Assembly: GCA_047495785.1 (NCBI GenBank)
Contig: JBLDXI010000013.1
Span: 2,852,001-2,916,000 of the forward strand
Direction: 5' to 3'
Source of the DNA: Lepidodermella squamata
Taxonomy: Eukaryota > Gastrotricha
DNA length: 64,000 nucleotides
The notes beneath the pieces are model-generated. The model did not search any database and was not told the DNA's origin. It saw nothing but the letters and a program-made list of their open reading frames with translations. Shown here piece by piece: positions 43,676-56,286 of the stretch. A program made the translations under genes and the position numbers. Each line of letters begins with the position of its first letter. Position 1 is the stretch's first letter.

Positions 43676-45322
43676 TTAATTTTTTGGTGGAGGAGCGGGT
43701 GTAGTGATTTCGTATCGATTCTCCACATAATTTGTCTCAACCGGGGATGAAACACTTTCGCTGCTGACGTAAAATATGTCAGTCGTGAAAATTAGCACAG
43801 GAATGATGATAGAAACAGCGAGGAAAAATAGCATGGCAATAATATCGATGAAATTAAAAAATTGCACCCAATCATCTGCGTAGGTCGAATCAATCCTTTC
43901 CTGCTCAAGTTTATCGACGATTCTCAGTGAAGCTTGAACTGTCGCACTCGATGATTGATATTTTGCCTTCGGGGTTTTGGCCGCTTTACGGTGTCGAAAT
44001 CTCACGCAGGCGATGTGGCCGAGAAATGGCGGCAAAGGTTGGCCGTTCGACGTGTAGATGACCACTAGCCATGCTACAATAGCGCTATACAGCGCGATGA
44101 AACCCGATATGAACATCTCGCTAATGATGTAAAGAACCAATGAAATTTGAGTTGCCGTTTGAGGTAGATTTTGAGTGATAACCGTCTGGTAGACAGCGAA
44201 TCCCAAAACTACTGTAACAGCGTAAGCCGCACGTGAATTGTCCATCGGGAATAGGAAAGTCCCTACGGCTAAAAGAGACATTCTAAAATCAAGAAAAAAT
44301 GATAAAAACAATTAAGGAGGAATTTTTTCCTTACAAAGCGACCGGCATCAGTACGTTCATGATGTAGAAATTAGGTCGGCGCGTTGCTGTAATCGAGTAG
44401 GTTAGGCTTGAATATGGATTGCCTTGGAAAAAGGCGACTTCTTGCGTAATTGTGATGTTGGTAATTTCCCATTGAGGGCTGTAAAGCGAATCAGAATCCA
44501 GTATCTGATATGGGACTTGATCAGGCTGAAGGGTCAAATAATCGTAGGTGTAGTCCCATGCTTGAAACGAGTAGTCGCATGTTTGACTGTCAAACTTCAA
44601 AGGCGATGGGTTTAGAAAAAATATATGATTTAGGAAAATACCGGAAATAATGTCAAATCCAAATTGCATTGAGTTTGAAAGTTGCCCGCGAAAGTTGCGC
44701 AGACGCTTCCATCATACTGAACTTTCAGCACATCGGAATTGGCGTTGGTATCGGCGTACAAAACCGGACTTATATCACCGGGCGCAGACGTTTGAACGTA
44801 AAGAGGTAACCTAAAATCATAATCTAAGCTCAATTTGTTCCGTGTCAATGGGGCTAGTATGTACCATATATCCTTGAAGCGCAAATGGACCTGAGAAACT
44901 CCTGGATAGGTTTTAGGATCCCACCTCAAGTAGTTGTCTGTCCATTTCGCAACAATTACCCCGGAGAATTCCATTATCTCCTGTAGGTCGTCGATTCCAG
45001 TGAAACTGTTGATAACCAATCCGATTGATACATTAGTCATAATTTGTGGCGGGGATGGCCGGGTTAAAGCTGAACCGGGGTAGGATGCCAGGATTGAGTT
45101 GATCGCTAAGATTTCCGGGTTATTACTAGGGGATGGCCGCTGGCCTCCCGTATTTCCTTGGCCAGAACCTGACGAATTCGGTCCAGAGTTCGAGCTGGAA
45201 CCGCTGCTGGTACCCGATGACCCGGTTCCAGTGCTCGGTGGCCCTCCGCCTCCACCCCCAGGCTGAGCCATTGAATGATACAGTAGGCAAGAATAAGTGA
45301 ACAAAACTATAATTTCTCTCAT
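43676..45322 (-). CDS. Cys-loop ligand-gated ion channel subunit B
   Basis: Closest relative of subunit A. Exons 44865-45322, 44642-44810, 44335-44594 and 43676-44282 give 497 residues. It has a signal peptide, a Gly/Ser/Pro-rich segment, then NNPEILAINSILASYPG shared with subunit A, DDLQEIMEFSGVIVAKW, KDIWLPLYVQ and the Cys-loop CNLDLTLFPFDSQTC. M2 is SRAAYAVTVVLGFAVYQT and the C-terminus ends with Pro residues. Exon 2 is 169 bp in both A and B, and B has fewer introns, so intron gain or loss followed the duplication. Its start lies 127 bp from the divergent GALK2 start. Confidence 0.9.
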
Positions 45323-45448
45323 TTCTTTCAATTTCTGGAAATTGATTTGCTACGTCGCATTTCATGAAAGCTACTAGACAGGTGTTCAAACATTAATTTG
45401 TTTATTTTTCAATGTTGTGATAGTGTTCTTATAATTTGATACTTGGCG

Positions 45449-47366
45449 ATGTCAGAGCATTTGGTAGAGACGGCTATCAGCGACGGCGTTCGCGGCAGAT
45501 TACCAAGCATTTACGAACGATTCGCCGCCGTTTTCAGTGGCAAACCTGAACTTTTTTCTTCTGTGCCAGGACGCGTCAATCTCATAGGTTAGCCATATAC
45601 CCTGAAGAGGAGTGATGCATAATAACTGAGAAGAAAAAATGATTAAAATATTTCAACAAGCCTCATTTATTTTTAAGGGGAACACATCGATTATTGCGGC
45701 TATGGAGTTTTACCTATGGCAATCGAGCAAACTGTGATCATTGCTGCCCGGAAGACCACCGGTTCGTTGAAACTGGTCAGCACTTCGGCTGAATTCGAAG
45801 CTTTTGACGGCAATATCGCCGATTTTACTATCAGCACAAATCCGCCTAAATGGTTCAACTACTCATTGTGCGGAATTCGCGGAATAATCGACCGATTCGG
45901 GGCGGATAAAACCGCGAACATCGGTATGGAATGCGTTATTGACGGCACTGTGCCGCGTTGTGCTGGTCTATCTAGCTCCAGTGCCTTGGTTTGCTCATCG
46001 GCATTGGCCTACATGCGAATTTGTGGCCTGAATGCTTCCCGGCTTGAATTGGCTGATACTTGCCAGCAATGCGAGCGATATATTGGGACCTGCGGGGGTG
46101 GTATGGACCAGGCAGTGGCCTACCTCGCCGAGGCTGGTCGAGCTCAATTCATCGAGTTTGAACCCGCGTTGAAGGCTACTCCGGTCTCTTTGCCGCCTGG
46201 TTTCACGTTCATTGTAGCGAATTCATGCGCTGATATTAATAAGGCAGCAACTTCTGATTTCAACCAACGTGTGTTGGAAACTAGATTGGCCGCTAGATTG
46301 CTGGCGAAAGCGCTTCACGTCCCTGAAAGCACCTGGTCTGGCAAGCCGAGGCCGCGCCTGGCTGATATCCAACGTGGCTCGAATACGCCACGCCCGGGTC
46401 AGATGTTGACGAGTGTCGAAAGCTTGCTCCACGCCGGGCCTTATTCCATCGATGAAGTTGTTGAATTGCTGGGAGTTACGAAAGAAAAACTCATCGCTGA
46501 CGATTTTCCAGCTAATACCCGAGATGGTGAGTGCTTCGGAATTCAGAATCTTTGGAGAATGGGGAATTCAGAAATAAAACGTATTTTCGGTTCAATTTCA
46601 GTTTCGGTCAATTGAATTTTTGTAAAAAAGATCCGCTAGATTTTTCTAAATTTATCAAGTTGTCATGCCATCAAATTATGAAATTCCTTGAACTCGTCTC
46701 TTATTTTGCGATTGGCCGTTCTTTTCTGAAGTTCGACCTGGATAGCGATAATTTATCTAACTTGAAGTCTTGAAAGCCCAAATAATTACGGGGGTAAATT
46801 TTAAATCGATGAGCTGTGAGGTCATCAGCTATTAGGACACTGAACTCGAAATGACCCAGTTTAGTAAAATTCTTGAAAATGTCAAATTTTGACCCTTATT
46901 AAGCTGGAATTTTTAATTTTTGTTTTTCTTATTAGTGACCGAATTTTGGCTTCGAAAGCGAGCTGAACACGTGTACTCGGAAGCTGAACGCGTTCTGGCC
47001 TTCCGCGATGCATGCGCAAACGCCGAAAATAAGTCCCCTGCCGAAGTGGCTGCCACTTTGGGCGCCCTTATGAACGCAAGCCACGATTCTTGCCGATTCT
47101 CCTACCAATGTTCTCATCCTCAACTGGACGAGCTGGTCTCAATTTGCCGCGACTCCGGCGCCCTCGGGTCTCGACTGACCGGAGCTGGCTGGGGCGGGTG
47201 TTGCGTTTCGCTGGTCCGGGACGCGGATGTCGAACCGTTCTTGAAAGCCGTCACCGAGCGCTACTACGCTAAGGAAGAAGGCCTGGCTGGGAAAGACCCG
47301 CAAAAAGAGGGCTGGCTATTCGCTAGCCGACCAGCTGCTGGAGCCTCGTGCCACAAAGTGGACTAA
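45449..47366 (+). CDS. GALK2: GALK2-type galactokinase (N-acetylgalactosamine kinase)
   Basis: GHMP-family sugar kinase that phosphorylates C1 of GalNAc and, less well, galactose. Exons 45449-45587, 45678-46526 and 46936-47366 give 472 residues (human GALK2 458). The galactokinase signature [22 protein letters not shown], the ATP-binding GLSSSSALV and the third GHMP motif RLTGAGWGGCCVSLV are all intact. YIGTCGGGMDQAVAYLAE and FIVANSCADINKAA match GALK2 rather than GALK1. The second intron is 409 bp. It sits on the opposite strand within the receptor cluster, sharing a short divergent promoter region with subunit B. Confidence 0.95.
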
Positions 47367-47531
47367 AATTATAGCTATTTTTGACGAATTTCACTGGCTT
47401 GCTTTGATTTTGATGGACGATCAATTAATTTATTCTCACAACGTGCAATCTGCTGATAGTAATTATTGATTTATTACACTGCTTATTTATTGCCACGGTT
47501 CATGTGCTAATCACTGAATATATTATTTATT

Positions 47532-49237
47532 TTAAAAAAGAGTAATAAAACTATCGGCGTAGAGTGGCCAAAAGAAGTAAACGCTAGAAAAAATTGTTGT
47601 CAGCAAGCACAACAAACCGACAACAGTGTCGACAAATCGAGCGAAACATTTCCATTGCTCATCGAGGTGTTCAGTCTTCATTTGCCGTAGTCGACGGCTA
47701 GCAGCTACCCAAATCATTTTCGAGGCATCGCCGTAAAATTCCAATTTTTTTCGCAGGTCGGCGGAATTCCCGAAATCCTCATTATTCATTCTTGGAAGTC
47801 CCTTTGTCGCTACCATACGGGCCATATTCGCCATGAAATCTGGGAGAGTTTGGCTGTTTGAACTGACCCTGATCGGTTTTTCGTTAACCATGGCGGTCAA
47901 TAGCTGGATTTCCTTCTTAATTTCATCACTAGGTTCGTGAGCTCCATAGATTCGCAGAACGAATCTGAAACACCTCGGCACGTCCTTTTCCCTAGCCAAA
48001 CCTGCCTCGTAGATGTAGAAGGCGAATATCGAGTTTAGCGTAGCTACTGTCCCAACGACCATTTGCACGACCAAATAGTCAACCAACGGTATTGCGGTTG
48101 AAGTTTTAGGCAGTAAAGTCGATGTCACAGTTTGAAAGACAGCAAAAGCCAAAACCACTGTCATGCAAAATGACGCCCGGCCTTCGCCCAGGGGGATGAA
48201 AAACGTCGACAATTGCAGAAAAGAAAGCAGTAAGCTAGGCACGAAGAAGTTGAGAATGAACCAGCCGGAACGTCGGGAGATTAAAAAGGTGCAGATCACC
48301 GCGGAATAGGTTTCATTTCGTCCATTCCCCGACACAACGCCTTCAACTGTTGACGACTCGCAATACGACGCAGTCAAGTTCCAAACTCCAGCTGGGTCAT
48401 TCGCTTCGTTCAGGTAGATAATTCCCCCGGATTCCAAGTGAAGTTCTCTATATGCATACGAATATGTAGTGTATGTGTAGACGCATTTCTAAAGGCGCAA
48501 AATATTAAGGTGTCAGCTAAAAACCTCAATTCATACTTGAATGTCCCAGGGAAATCGTTCCAAATCGATATCGCATTTCGTTATTAATGCCCCTGAGTGA
48601 ATGGCGGTGACCTGACTATCTCGGATCCAAACGGTTTCCAGGCTATCGGACCCACCGACGAAAAACAACGGCACCGCTGAATCTGGGGCGTAGTTGCTTT
48701 GAATGACAGGTGGAAGCCAGATGTCTTTCGCTCGAAGTTGGATTCGGTCGATATTTTGGAAAGCACCCGGATTCCAGTCCAAGTTTCGGTCAGTCCATTG
48801 CGCCATTAATCGGCCCGAGAGTGAAAGGAGGCCCGAAATATCATCGAGCTCGTCAAAATCAGAAATAGCTAACGACAAGTTGACGACTCTGTACAATAAA
48901 AACGCTTCAAGTAAGGTTAAACAAAGAAGTCGGCTCACAAATAGGGGGATCTGAAGTCTTCAAGTGGCCTCGCTAGACCATCACCTGGGTATTTTGACAA
49001 TAGCAGCTTTATCAGGGCAGCTTCGATGTTGTCGCCACTTGGTTCACTTGGTGAAACTGTGGAATTTGTTAAAGCGTTAATTGGTGAAACCGTGAAATTG
49101 GTTAAAGCTTTAATTGATGTTGCTGTGATATTGGGTAGAGCAAGGCCGTCGACGATAACAGCAATCGACCCTAACTGGAGAGACAAGATCCAAAAAGCGT
49201 TCATATTAAAAAACGAGTGAGTTACGACCAAGTTCAT
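47532..49237 (-). CDS. Cys-loop ligand-gated ion channel subunit C
   Basis: Three exons (about 48942-49237, about 48533-48889, and 47532 to about 48490), roughly 540 residues. There are two candidate starts 11 codons apart; the second (49204) gives the more typical signal peptide. The N-terminus contains a short repeated stretch (TNFTVSPINALTNSTVSPS) with glycosylation sites. The ligand-binding domain has DDISGLLSLSGRLMAQW, KDIWLPPVIQSNYAPDS and a 13-residue Cys-loop CDIDLERFPWDIQKC. M2 is preceded by GEGR, as in many cation-selective subunits. A long M3-M4 loop carries a basic amphipathic helix before M4. Closest relative is subunit D, 280 bp upstream on the same strand. Confidence 0.88.
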
Positions 49238-49517
49238 AATATGGATGGCGGTAAGTCGTTTGAGCTTGGATTATTCATATATCAAATCAGATCGTGCTGA
49301 GAACAGTTGCGGCAAATGTTGGCAGTCACATGGAGTTGCCTATATTGAAGTTATTCGTCCATTAAAATAATCGGGCGTCTTATCGAGTCAGAGTGCAATG
49401 CTCCTGAAAGCATACATTTAATAATATGGGCTGGACCACTTTGGGAAGTTCAGGACAGGATAAGAAATAACCTTTTCACCCATGCATTTTTATTAAAGAA
49501 TCACTTACGCTGGACCT

Positions 49518-51041
49518 TTATGAACTGTCAGAACTCTCTGATGGTGGGACGAAGAAAAATACCGTCGAAATGACAGTTGCCACCAAGCAAAGCACGCCGA
49601 CGGAATTATCAATAAAACGCGCAACAGTCATCCACTGTTCATCTAAGCGCTCAGTCTTTATCTTTTTGAGCCTCCGTTTTGCCAGCAATTTTATGACTGT
49701 CGAAAGTTCACTTCTTGAGTTATCCACCCCTCCAGCGTTTACATTTGGCACAGGAGGAATTTGTTGACCGGATATAATCGTTAATGGGATGTCTTCTGTT
49801 TTAAGATTACCACCAGGATTTTTAACCAAAGCATTCAGTTCTTCGATTTCATTCGTGATTTCTTCATCATCATCCAATTTTCCGTAACAACGAAGAATGG
49901 GAGTAAAGCATTTCGGAATCTTCCTTTCCCTAGCCACTCCTGTTTCGTACATGTAAAAGCCGTAGGTGGCGTTCAAAGTTGCCAAGATACCAACAACCAT
50001 TTGCCCAATAATGTAATCGACCAGAGGGATTTGAGATGAAGTTCTCGGCAAAAGAGTCGCGGCGAGGGTTTGGAACACTCCGAAAGCTAGAGCTAGGGTC
50101 ATGCAAAAAGCTGCTCGGCCTTCGCCCAACGGCATGAAAAATGTTGACAGTTGAAGTATGGAAAACATGGCGCAGGGCACGAAGAAATTCAGTACGTACC
50201 AATCCGATCGGCGATCGAATGTAAATGAGCAAGAAACAGCCGAATACTTCTCGTTATCGGTGCTATCGGTCGACAGACTCAAATTTTTCGTTGTGCAGGA
50301 GCTGTTCGAAATCGTCCATACTGCAGCATTATCTCTCAGATCGTCAATAAAATCCAAAGCTTTTGCTTCAAGGCGCAAATACTCGGCTGTGTAAGCGTAG
50401 TTAGTGTACAGGTAGGTGCAAGTCTGAAAATAAAATTTCAGCGGTAAAAAATGGGGGAAACCAGCTGAAAAAACCTGGCTATCGAATGGGAACTTCGCCA
50501 AATCCAGATCGCAGTTGGTCATCAAATCCCCGGAATGGAGAATCCATACTTTCCCTTCATTAGTGACCCAAACTGTGTTGAGACTGCTAGAGCCTCCCTT
50601 CGAGAAAAGAGGTTCAGCAGAATCGGGAGCATAGTTGTACTGAATGATTGGAGGTAGCCAAATATCAGCGGCTCTTAGCTGGATTTTACTAATTCCCTTG
50701 TAATCTTTCGGCTTCCACTTCAAATTATTATCAATCCATTGGGCAATTACGCGGCCTGTCATTGAAACCATCCCGGTCATGTCATCCAAATCGTCGAAGC
50801 TGTCGACATAAATCGATAAATTCACTCTCCTGAAGATAAGAATAATCATCATTTCTTTATCAAAGTTAAAGAACAATTACAGGAAAGGCGTGTCGAAGTC
50901 AGAAACAGGTCTGGCTAATCCGTTACCCGGGTACTGCTCCATTAGCGCATCGGTTAGATTCGCTTCGATGTTCGCGTTCTTCGCGCATTCTACGCATGAT
51001 AAGTAGACCAAAGTCAGAATACTTAACACGAGTGTATTCAT
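49518..51041 (-). CDS. Cys-loop ligand-gated ion channel subunit D
   Basis: Sister of subunit C. The start at 51041 gives the signal peptide MNTLVLSILTLVYLSCVEC. The domain has SFDDLDDMTGMVSMTGR, ADIWLPPIIQYNYAPDS and the Cys-loop CDLDLAKFPFDSQTC formed across a splice. M1 starts FFVPCAMFSILQLSTFF, M2 is GEGRAAFCMTLALAFGVFQT, and the M3-M4 loop ends KTERLDEQWMTVARFID before M4, as in subunit C. Exon borders agree with C. Ligand cannot be deduced: neither C nor D shows an obvious vicinal Cys pair of a canonical nicotinic alpha subunit. Confidence 0.88.
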
Positions 51042-52300
51042 TAATTTATTTGGTTAATACGAACGCGTCACGTTTCCAAGTTCAGTATAGCTTTGCCTTA
51101 CTTCGTAGAATCGTTGGTACTCGTTTAATTATCTCATTCTGCCGTCGCCAACACTTTATCATCATTGTGTTATCTTTGGTAGGTTTATGGAGCCACGGGG
51201 AAAAAATTGTTTCCCGGTGAAGAATCTGGAACTCAAACCCAAAATACTGTAATAAAAATGTCCGCCTTAAGAATGTTTACAAATTTAAATTTTAAAATGA
51301 GCCTTTTTCTCAATGCTCGTATGGTTGTTGTAGTTTTAAAAATCAATTCAACTTTTCCCCATGGGGATTGAATGCTTTATTCAGGGGCCGCTTTTGCGTT
51401 TTTTACAACCTCACTATGAGTTGAAAAACAATGATTAATGTTCGCATAACTATGCGTCATCATTTCTATCGAAAATTGCTATCAGCTCACTCACTGGATT
51501 ATTCAGCGCGACGTGTCGATGCGCTTGAAAACATTGACGGGAATTAGCATCGGTGAATTTTTCACACCTCAGGCCTGATGAGCAGATGTTTCAATTTTAA
51601 TGACCGAAAAAAACACACCGCAATGCTTGCCACTTGGCCGTTTTTTTATTACAGTACATCAATCGGTACGTCATAATATACTGCAGTCGTTGTTATAGAC
51701 AAAATTGTAGTAGTTACTGTTGGCAATAATAAAAATGCGATAGAGACGCAGTAGCAGCAACTGCCACCATATCCAATTGTTGTACATTTTTTTACGCGGC
51801 AAAAATGAACGAATGATGAATGAAGAATTGATAGATGGATATGAACACAAGACAGACAAGATTAGACACAGATAAATAACGGTATAATAAGAACGACGAC
51901 CTTTTCAAGATCCCACACTTATTCTCTCGTCTCCTTCACAAGAAGAACCAGGATATTTCGAACACAGAAGACAAGTTATAACAACAGAAACGCCTACGCT
52001 GAATGATGAAGAGCCACCGAGACGACACATTACTTGGTTGATCGCCGAGATGGGAGAAGAGATTGCACGAAAAAAACAAAAATCGCTACCCCTCCTCGTT
52101 TTGAAGCTTGTTGAACACGAACGCACACACAGGTATGTATCTATTAGCTAATTTTTTCATGGCAAATCGCGTTTATTGATATATTTATTAGCATATATCG
52201 ATATACACAACATGAATCGAGTGTAAAACGAATGAGATTAAAATTGAGCTTTGTCATCCTTTTTAGCGTCGCCTCGCGACTCCAGCCTACTACTCTATTG
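51042..52300. other. Intergenic region, receptor D to SMARCC
   Basis: About 1.26 kb holding the 5' flank of receptor D and the 3' flank of SMARCC. A plus-strand open frame of about 80 codons at 51893-52145 (containing RRHITWLIAEMGEEIARKKQ) has protein-like composition but no initiating ATG upstream and no clear partner exon. I do not call it a gene. Confidence 0.4.
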
Positions 52301-55300
52301 TTAACTCGAACCGACGGGCACTGAAGAAGGCGCGGCGGAGACTTCCATGGGCGCCGCCGAGTCGGGTGCCGGTGCGACCGGCTGCGTCGCCGGGGTCGAG
52401 GCGGATGTGTCCATGACGGGGGTGGCGGCGGCCGGCGGCTGCTGCGGTTCGATCGAGTTCGAATTTGCTGTTGGTGGTCGAGGCAATTCACCTAAAAAAT
52501 CAAAAATAACAATTATCGTACAAATAAATAAAAAAAACAAGATATGCGAATGGTTGCCTGGGACAATATTTTGCCTAGATCTCAAAGGAAATACACATCA
52601 GGAAGAGTATTCCCACGGCGTGTCATGCCGGATGAAATGTATTCAGAAAATGACCTAATTTTATTCCAATAAAGCGTGGGACTTTCAGAGCAATCTTCCC
52701 TCAAACAGCAGCGATTTCACTCATAATCGAAATTCAGCTCAATTTTAGGAAAGCTTGATTTTTTTCATGAGTCCACCTGTAAATCACGGTATTATTGGCT
52801 TATTTCGATATTTAATTTCGTTAAAAAGCGTGACCCAAATGTTTCATAAATTGAGATTTTTGTTTGAGTTTTCAAGGGTTTGTGCCAAGTGCAAACCCAA
52901 AATTTGAGTTTCGAGCACTAAATTCCCATGAAATATGTTTTTTTCAAATTTATTGTCTTTCTTGTAATCTCAATTTTTTTATTTCACACACCTGAGGGTG
53001 CTAAGTAGCTAAAGTAATAAATCCTACGGTCATAGGAGGCATTATTATCGACCAAGGAAAACTTAGATTAGGAAATTAGGAAAATATTCAGGCCCGAAGT
53101 TAAGCTTATCTATCAAGTATCCTCTGTCTTACCAGGCATACCAGGCGGAATTTGAGCAAGTTGTTGTTGCTGTTGTAGCAGTTGCTGCTGCTGAGCTTGA
53201 AGCGACGCTTGTTGAGCCGCGTGTTGCTGTTGCTGTTGCATGACCTGCATCTGCTGCTGCATTTGCGTTTGACGCTGCTCGAGCATCGCAACCTGCCGAG
53301 CCCGCAGCTCGAAAGACCGCACCTGTTCGAGGTGGAAGGCCTGCTTCTCCGACAACAACTGCTGCCGTTGAGCTTCAAGCGACTCACGCTCACGCTCAAC
53401 CATCTCCTCCAACTCATCGAAATGACGCAACTTGATCTGGAATAAAAATCAATAAATTCGTAAAATAAATCAAATTTCGAAAAATAAAAAATCTACCTCA
53501 ATTTTTTTCATCTGAGTTTCGATCAGCATAGCCACTAGACTCTTGATTTTCCGCTCTTCCGCCGCTGCCAGATGTTTGGCCTTAACCGCAGCCGCACTCA
53601 ACGCAACCGCAGCTGCTGAAGAAATATCGCGCTCTGACAATTTCTGGTCCTTCACCTGCGGCTTCGGAGTCGGCTGCTGCTTCGCCTCGCCGGTTTCCAT
53701 CGCCTCACCAGCATTTGCGTTATCAACCGGCGTTTTCGTCCGCGCATCCCCGCCTTCCTTTTCCTTATCCTTATCTTGCTCATCCTCCTTCTCCTTATTC
53801 TCCTCGGCCGATTTCTCCTTCTCGGTATCATTTTCCGTCTTCTCAGCCGATGATTCATCGTCCTTCTTCGCCTCCGAATCGCCGTTGGTCAACGATTTGT
53901 GACCGCCTTCCTCTGAATCTTTGTTGTTCTCCTTAGCAGCGTCACTGTGTGGCGTAACTGCACTCCCATTTGTTTGAGCAGTACCGTTCGTAGCACCGGC
54001 TGAAACTGGAGCCTTTTCTGGCGGCGGGTCAAGGGAGGGCAGGCCGTAAGCCGGGTCAGTTGTCTTGCCGTCTTTAAACGCCTGAACCACGTTCTTGACA
54101 TGACTTTCAATAAGACTAGGCGGCACTTCGTCTTTCAACCGCGCGAATTCTTCCAGCGCCGCTTTCGCAGCGGCCGACGCGACTCGCGGGTCGACGATAG
54201 AGGCTAAAAACGCGACCGTAGACATGACAGGGTTGCCAGACTGAGAAAACGGGATGGGTTGGTAGCCGAGCGGGGTGCCGTTCACACTCAACGCGTCGAC
54301 GTACGGGTCTTCAATGGGTAGCCGTAAGAACTGCATAATGCACTCCTCGACCGTTCTCGAGCCAACATGGTCGGCAACTCGATTCCAATCGTCGCGGTAC
54401 ATTTCAATACCCTCGAGCAGCTTCAACGTTTCCTCGTCGTTCCACGACCGGCCAACAGTTGAGCCACTCGTCGGCGGGGTGATGAAGTTCATTCCGCCTC
54501 GAATTTTACCCTTCGCGTACTGGTCGGCGATCATTTGGTTGACAGGCGGCTTTTCGGCGGCTTTTTCGGTAATTTCGGTTTTAGACTGGACAACAGGGTG
54601 GTCGATTTTCTCCGCCTTCGGCTCTTTATCGATAACAACCTGCGGCTCAGCAGTTTCAGCGGCGGGCTTACTCGAGCTATCAACGTCCATCGACTCCTTT
54701 TCCTTGTCATTTTCCGCCTTCTCCCGGTCCGGGTCGACGATTTTAACCGAACCAGGTGCGCTATGCTCAGCGGCAGCGGCCGGGGCTGATTTCGAGTCGT
54801 CATTCGCCGCAAGAGCAGCGGCTAAAATACCCGGTTTCGACGCTTCTTCCAGATCAATGACCTGTTTCATCGCCGCTGTTAAGGTGGACCGACCCGGGTT
54901 GACCGGTTGCAACCCGGCCGGGGTGTCGGCTAGAATATGGAAATGCGCAGTTGCGGGTGGGCCGAGCGGGTGCGGTTTGATATCGGCCAGTACTTGGTAG
55001 TTAATCAAGCCCCATTGCTCGAGAAACGCGTGAACTCGCATGATTGAGCAAACATCGCCGGCTAGATTGCGCCGGCACGCGGTTATCGTCAAATATTCGT
55101 GCGGGTTCAACCGGTACGTATCAATCATGAAATTGCGATAGGCAACATACACCTCGGGCGATTTTGATTTCGACTTTTGGTTGAAAAACTCTGGCAACGA
55201 CCGTCGCTCAATGCCGTGAACGCTGTTGTAGTCGAACCAGGCCGCGTAGCTAGGAATTACGACGTAATGCGTCTGATCGGCTAGCGATTCGTCCCTGGGT

Positions 55301-55659
55301 GCTGAGTTTGACTTGGCAGCCTCCTTAACGCTACCCATACCCGACGCTCGGGTGTTACCATCGTCCAGCTCAGTCAACGGACCGCTGCTTTTCATCGGCG
55401 GATCTGTGGAGGTCTTACTCGCACCTCTGACCTCGGTCGCTTTCGTCTCCGGTTCCGGATCGTCCATGTCCCGGGTCAAATCCTGGTCCATCGACTCCTC
55501 GCTAGGGGCTGTTCGGTTGGTCCGATTACTGCGGCCATTCGAACGTGCGCTGGGGGTGTTGTCACCTACTCTGCCCTTAGAACCCTTGTCCTTTTTCGAC
55601 TCTGACTGGGAGACGGGCGAGGGCGATCGGCGCCTTTTACTGGAAGCTTTCCGATCCAT
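52301..55659 (-). CDS. SMARCC1: SWI3/SMARCC chromatin-remodelling subunit
   Basis: Scaffold subunit of SWI/SNF (BAF) remodellers. Exons 53497-55659, 53133-53436 and 52301-52491 give 885 residues. A basic, Ser-rich N-terminus is followed by a SWIRM domain near residue 130 ([12 protein letters not shown] to [16 protein letters not shown]), a SANT domain ([22 protein letters not shown]), a long Lys/Glu-rich acidic stretch, then the conserved coiled coil ([45 protein letters not shown]), Gln-rich and Pro/Ala-rich tails. The N-terminal chromo/BRCT-like module of fly and vertebrate homologues is absent. The last intron (641 bp) carries a dispersed repeat. Confidence 0.93.
52890..53100 (+). repeat. 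Dispersed repeat in the SMARCC intron
   Basis: Second copy of the repeat described at 37895-38320, here more compact. Identity is moderate, by eye, and broken by small gaps. It lies in a non-coding intron and has no visible coding frame. Confidence 0.55.
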
Positions 55660-56286
55660 CAATTACAAGTACAATAAACACCTAATAAAATAATTTAAAA
55701 TCAATTAAATATGGATGAAACAGGGTAGAAAAATCATGCACTAATAATTAGACAACGCTATTTTAATGACCAAAAAACCACGACGATGTATCAAAATTTA
55801 TTCGGTCAAATTGAGGAAAAATTCTCTCATGTAAACAACACTTTGAGCATATTATCGATCAAAAATAAAAATGCACCAACTTAATCAAGTTTTCCTCGTT
55901 TCGATCGTACAAAATTAAGGAGATCGATTACAGCATTACGAAAAACGAGCACTTACGAGGTAAAAATATGCGTACCAATTACAAAAATCTGGACTTGAAT
56001 ATTGATGCGATTTTGAAATAAATCCATTCTAATCAATATTTTGTCATGCAAAGCGGCCTTAAAATTCGCATGGTTTACGCTAATTTCCATAATTTTTCCC
56101 CGTTTTCTTCAATTTTCATAATAAAATGTTTCATCCAAATAATTGATTTTTCTTTACTCGGTATATTCAATTAGGCACTTGCTGAGCAGGTCATTCGGAC
56201 ATTTACTTATTATTAAACGATTTGTATTTAGACCATAAATAACACAGAAGAGTAGAGGTGTGTAAAAAACGGCGCGACTCGATCAA
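55660..56286. other. Intergenic region, MED19 to SMARCC
   Basis: About 630 bp, AT-rich, between two minus-strand genes. Likely the SMARCC promoter and MED19 3' flank. Nothing else seen. Confidence 0.5.

Noticed and set aside
53182-53445. Plus-strand Leu-rich open frame
   Set aside because: It is the complement of the Gln-rich coiled-coil exon of SMARCC.
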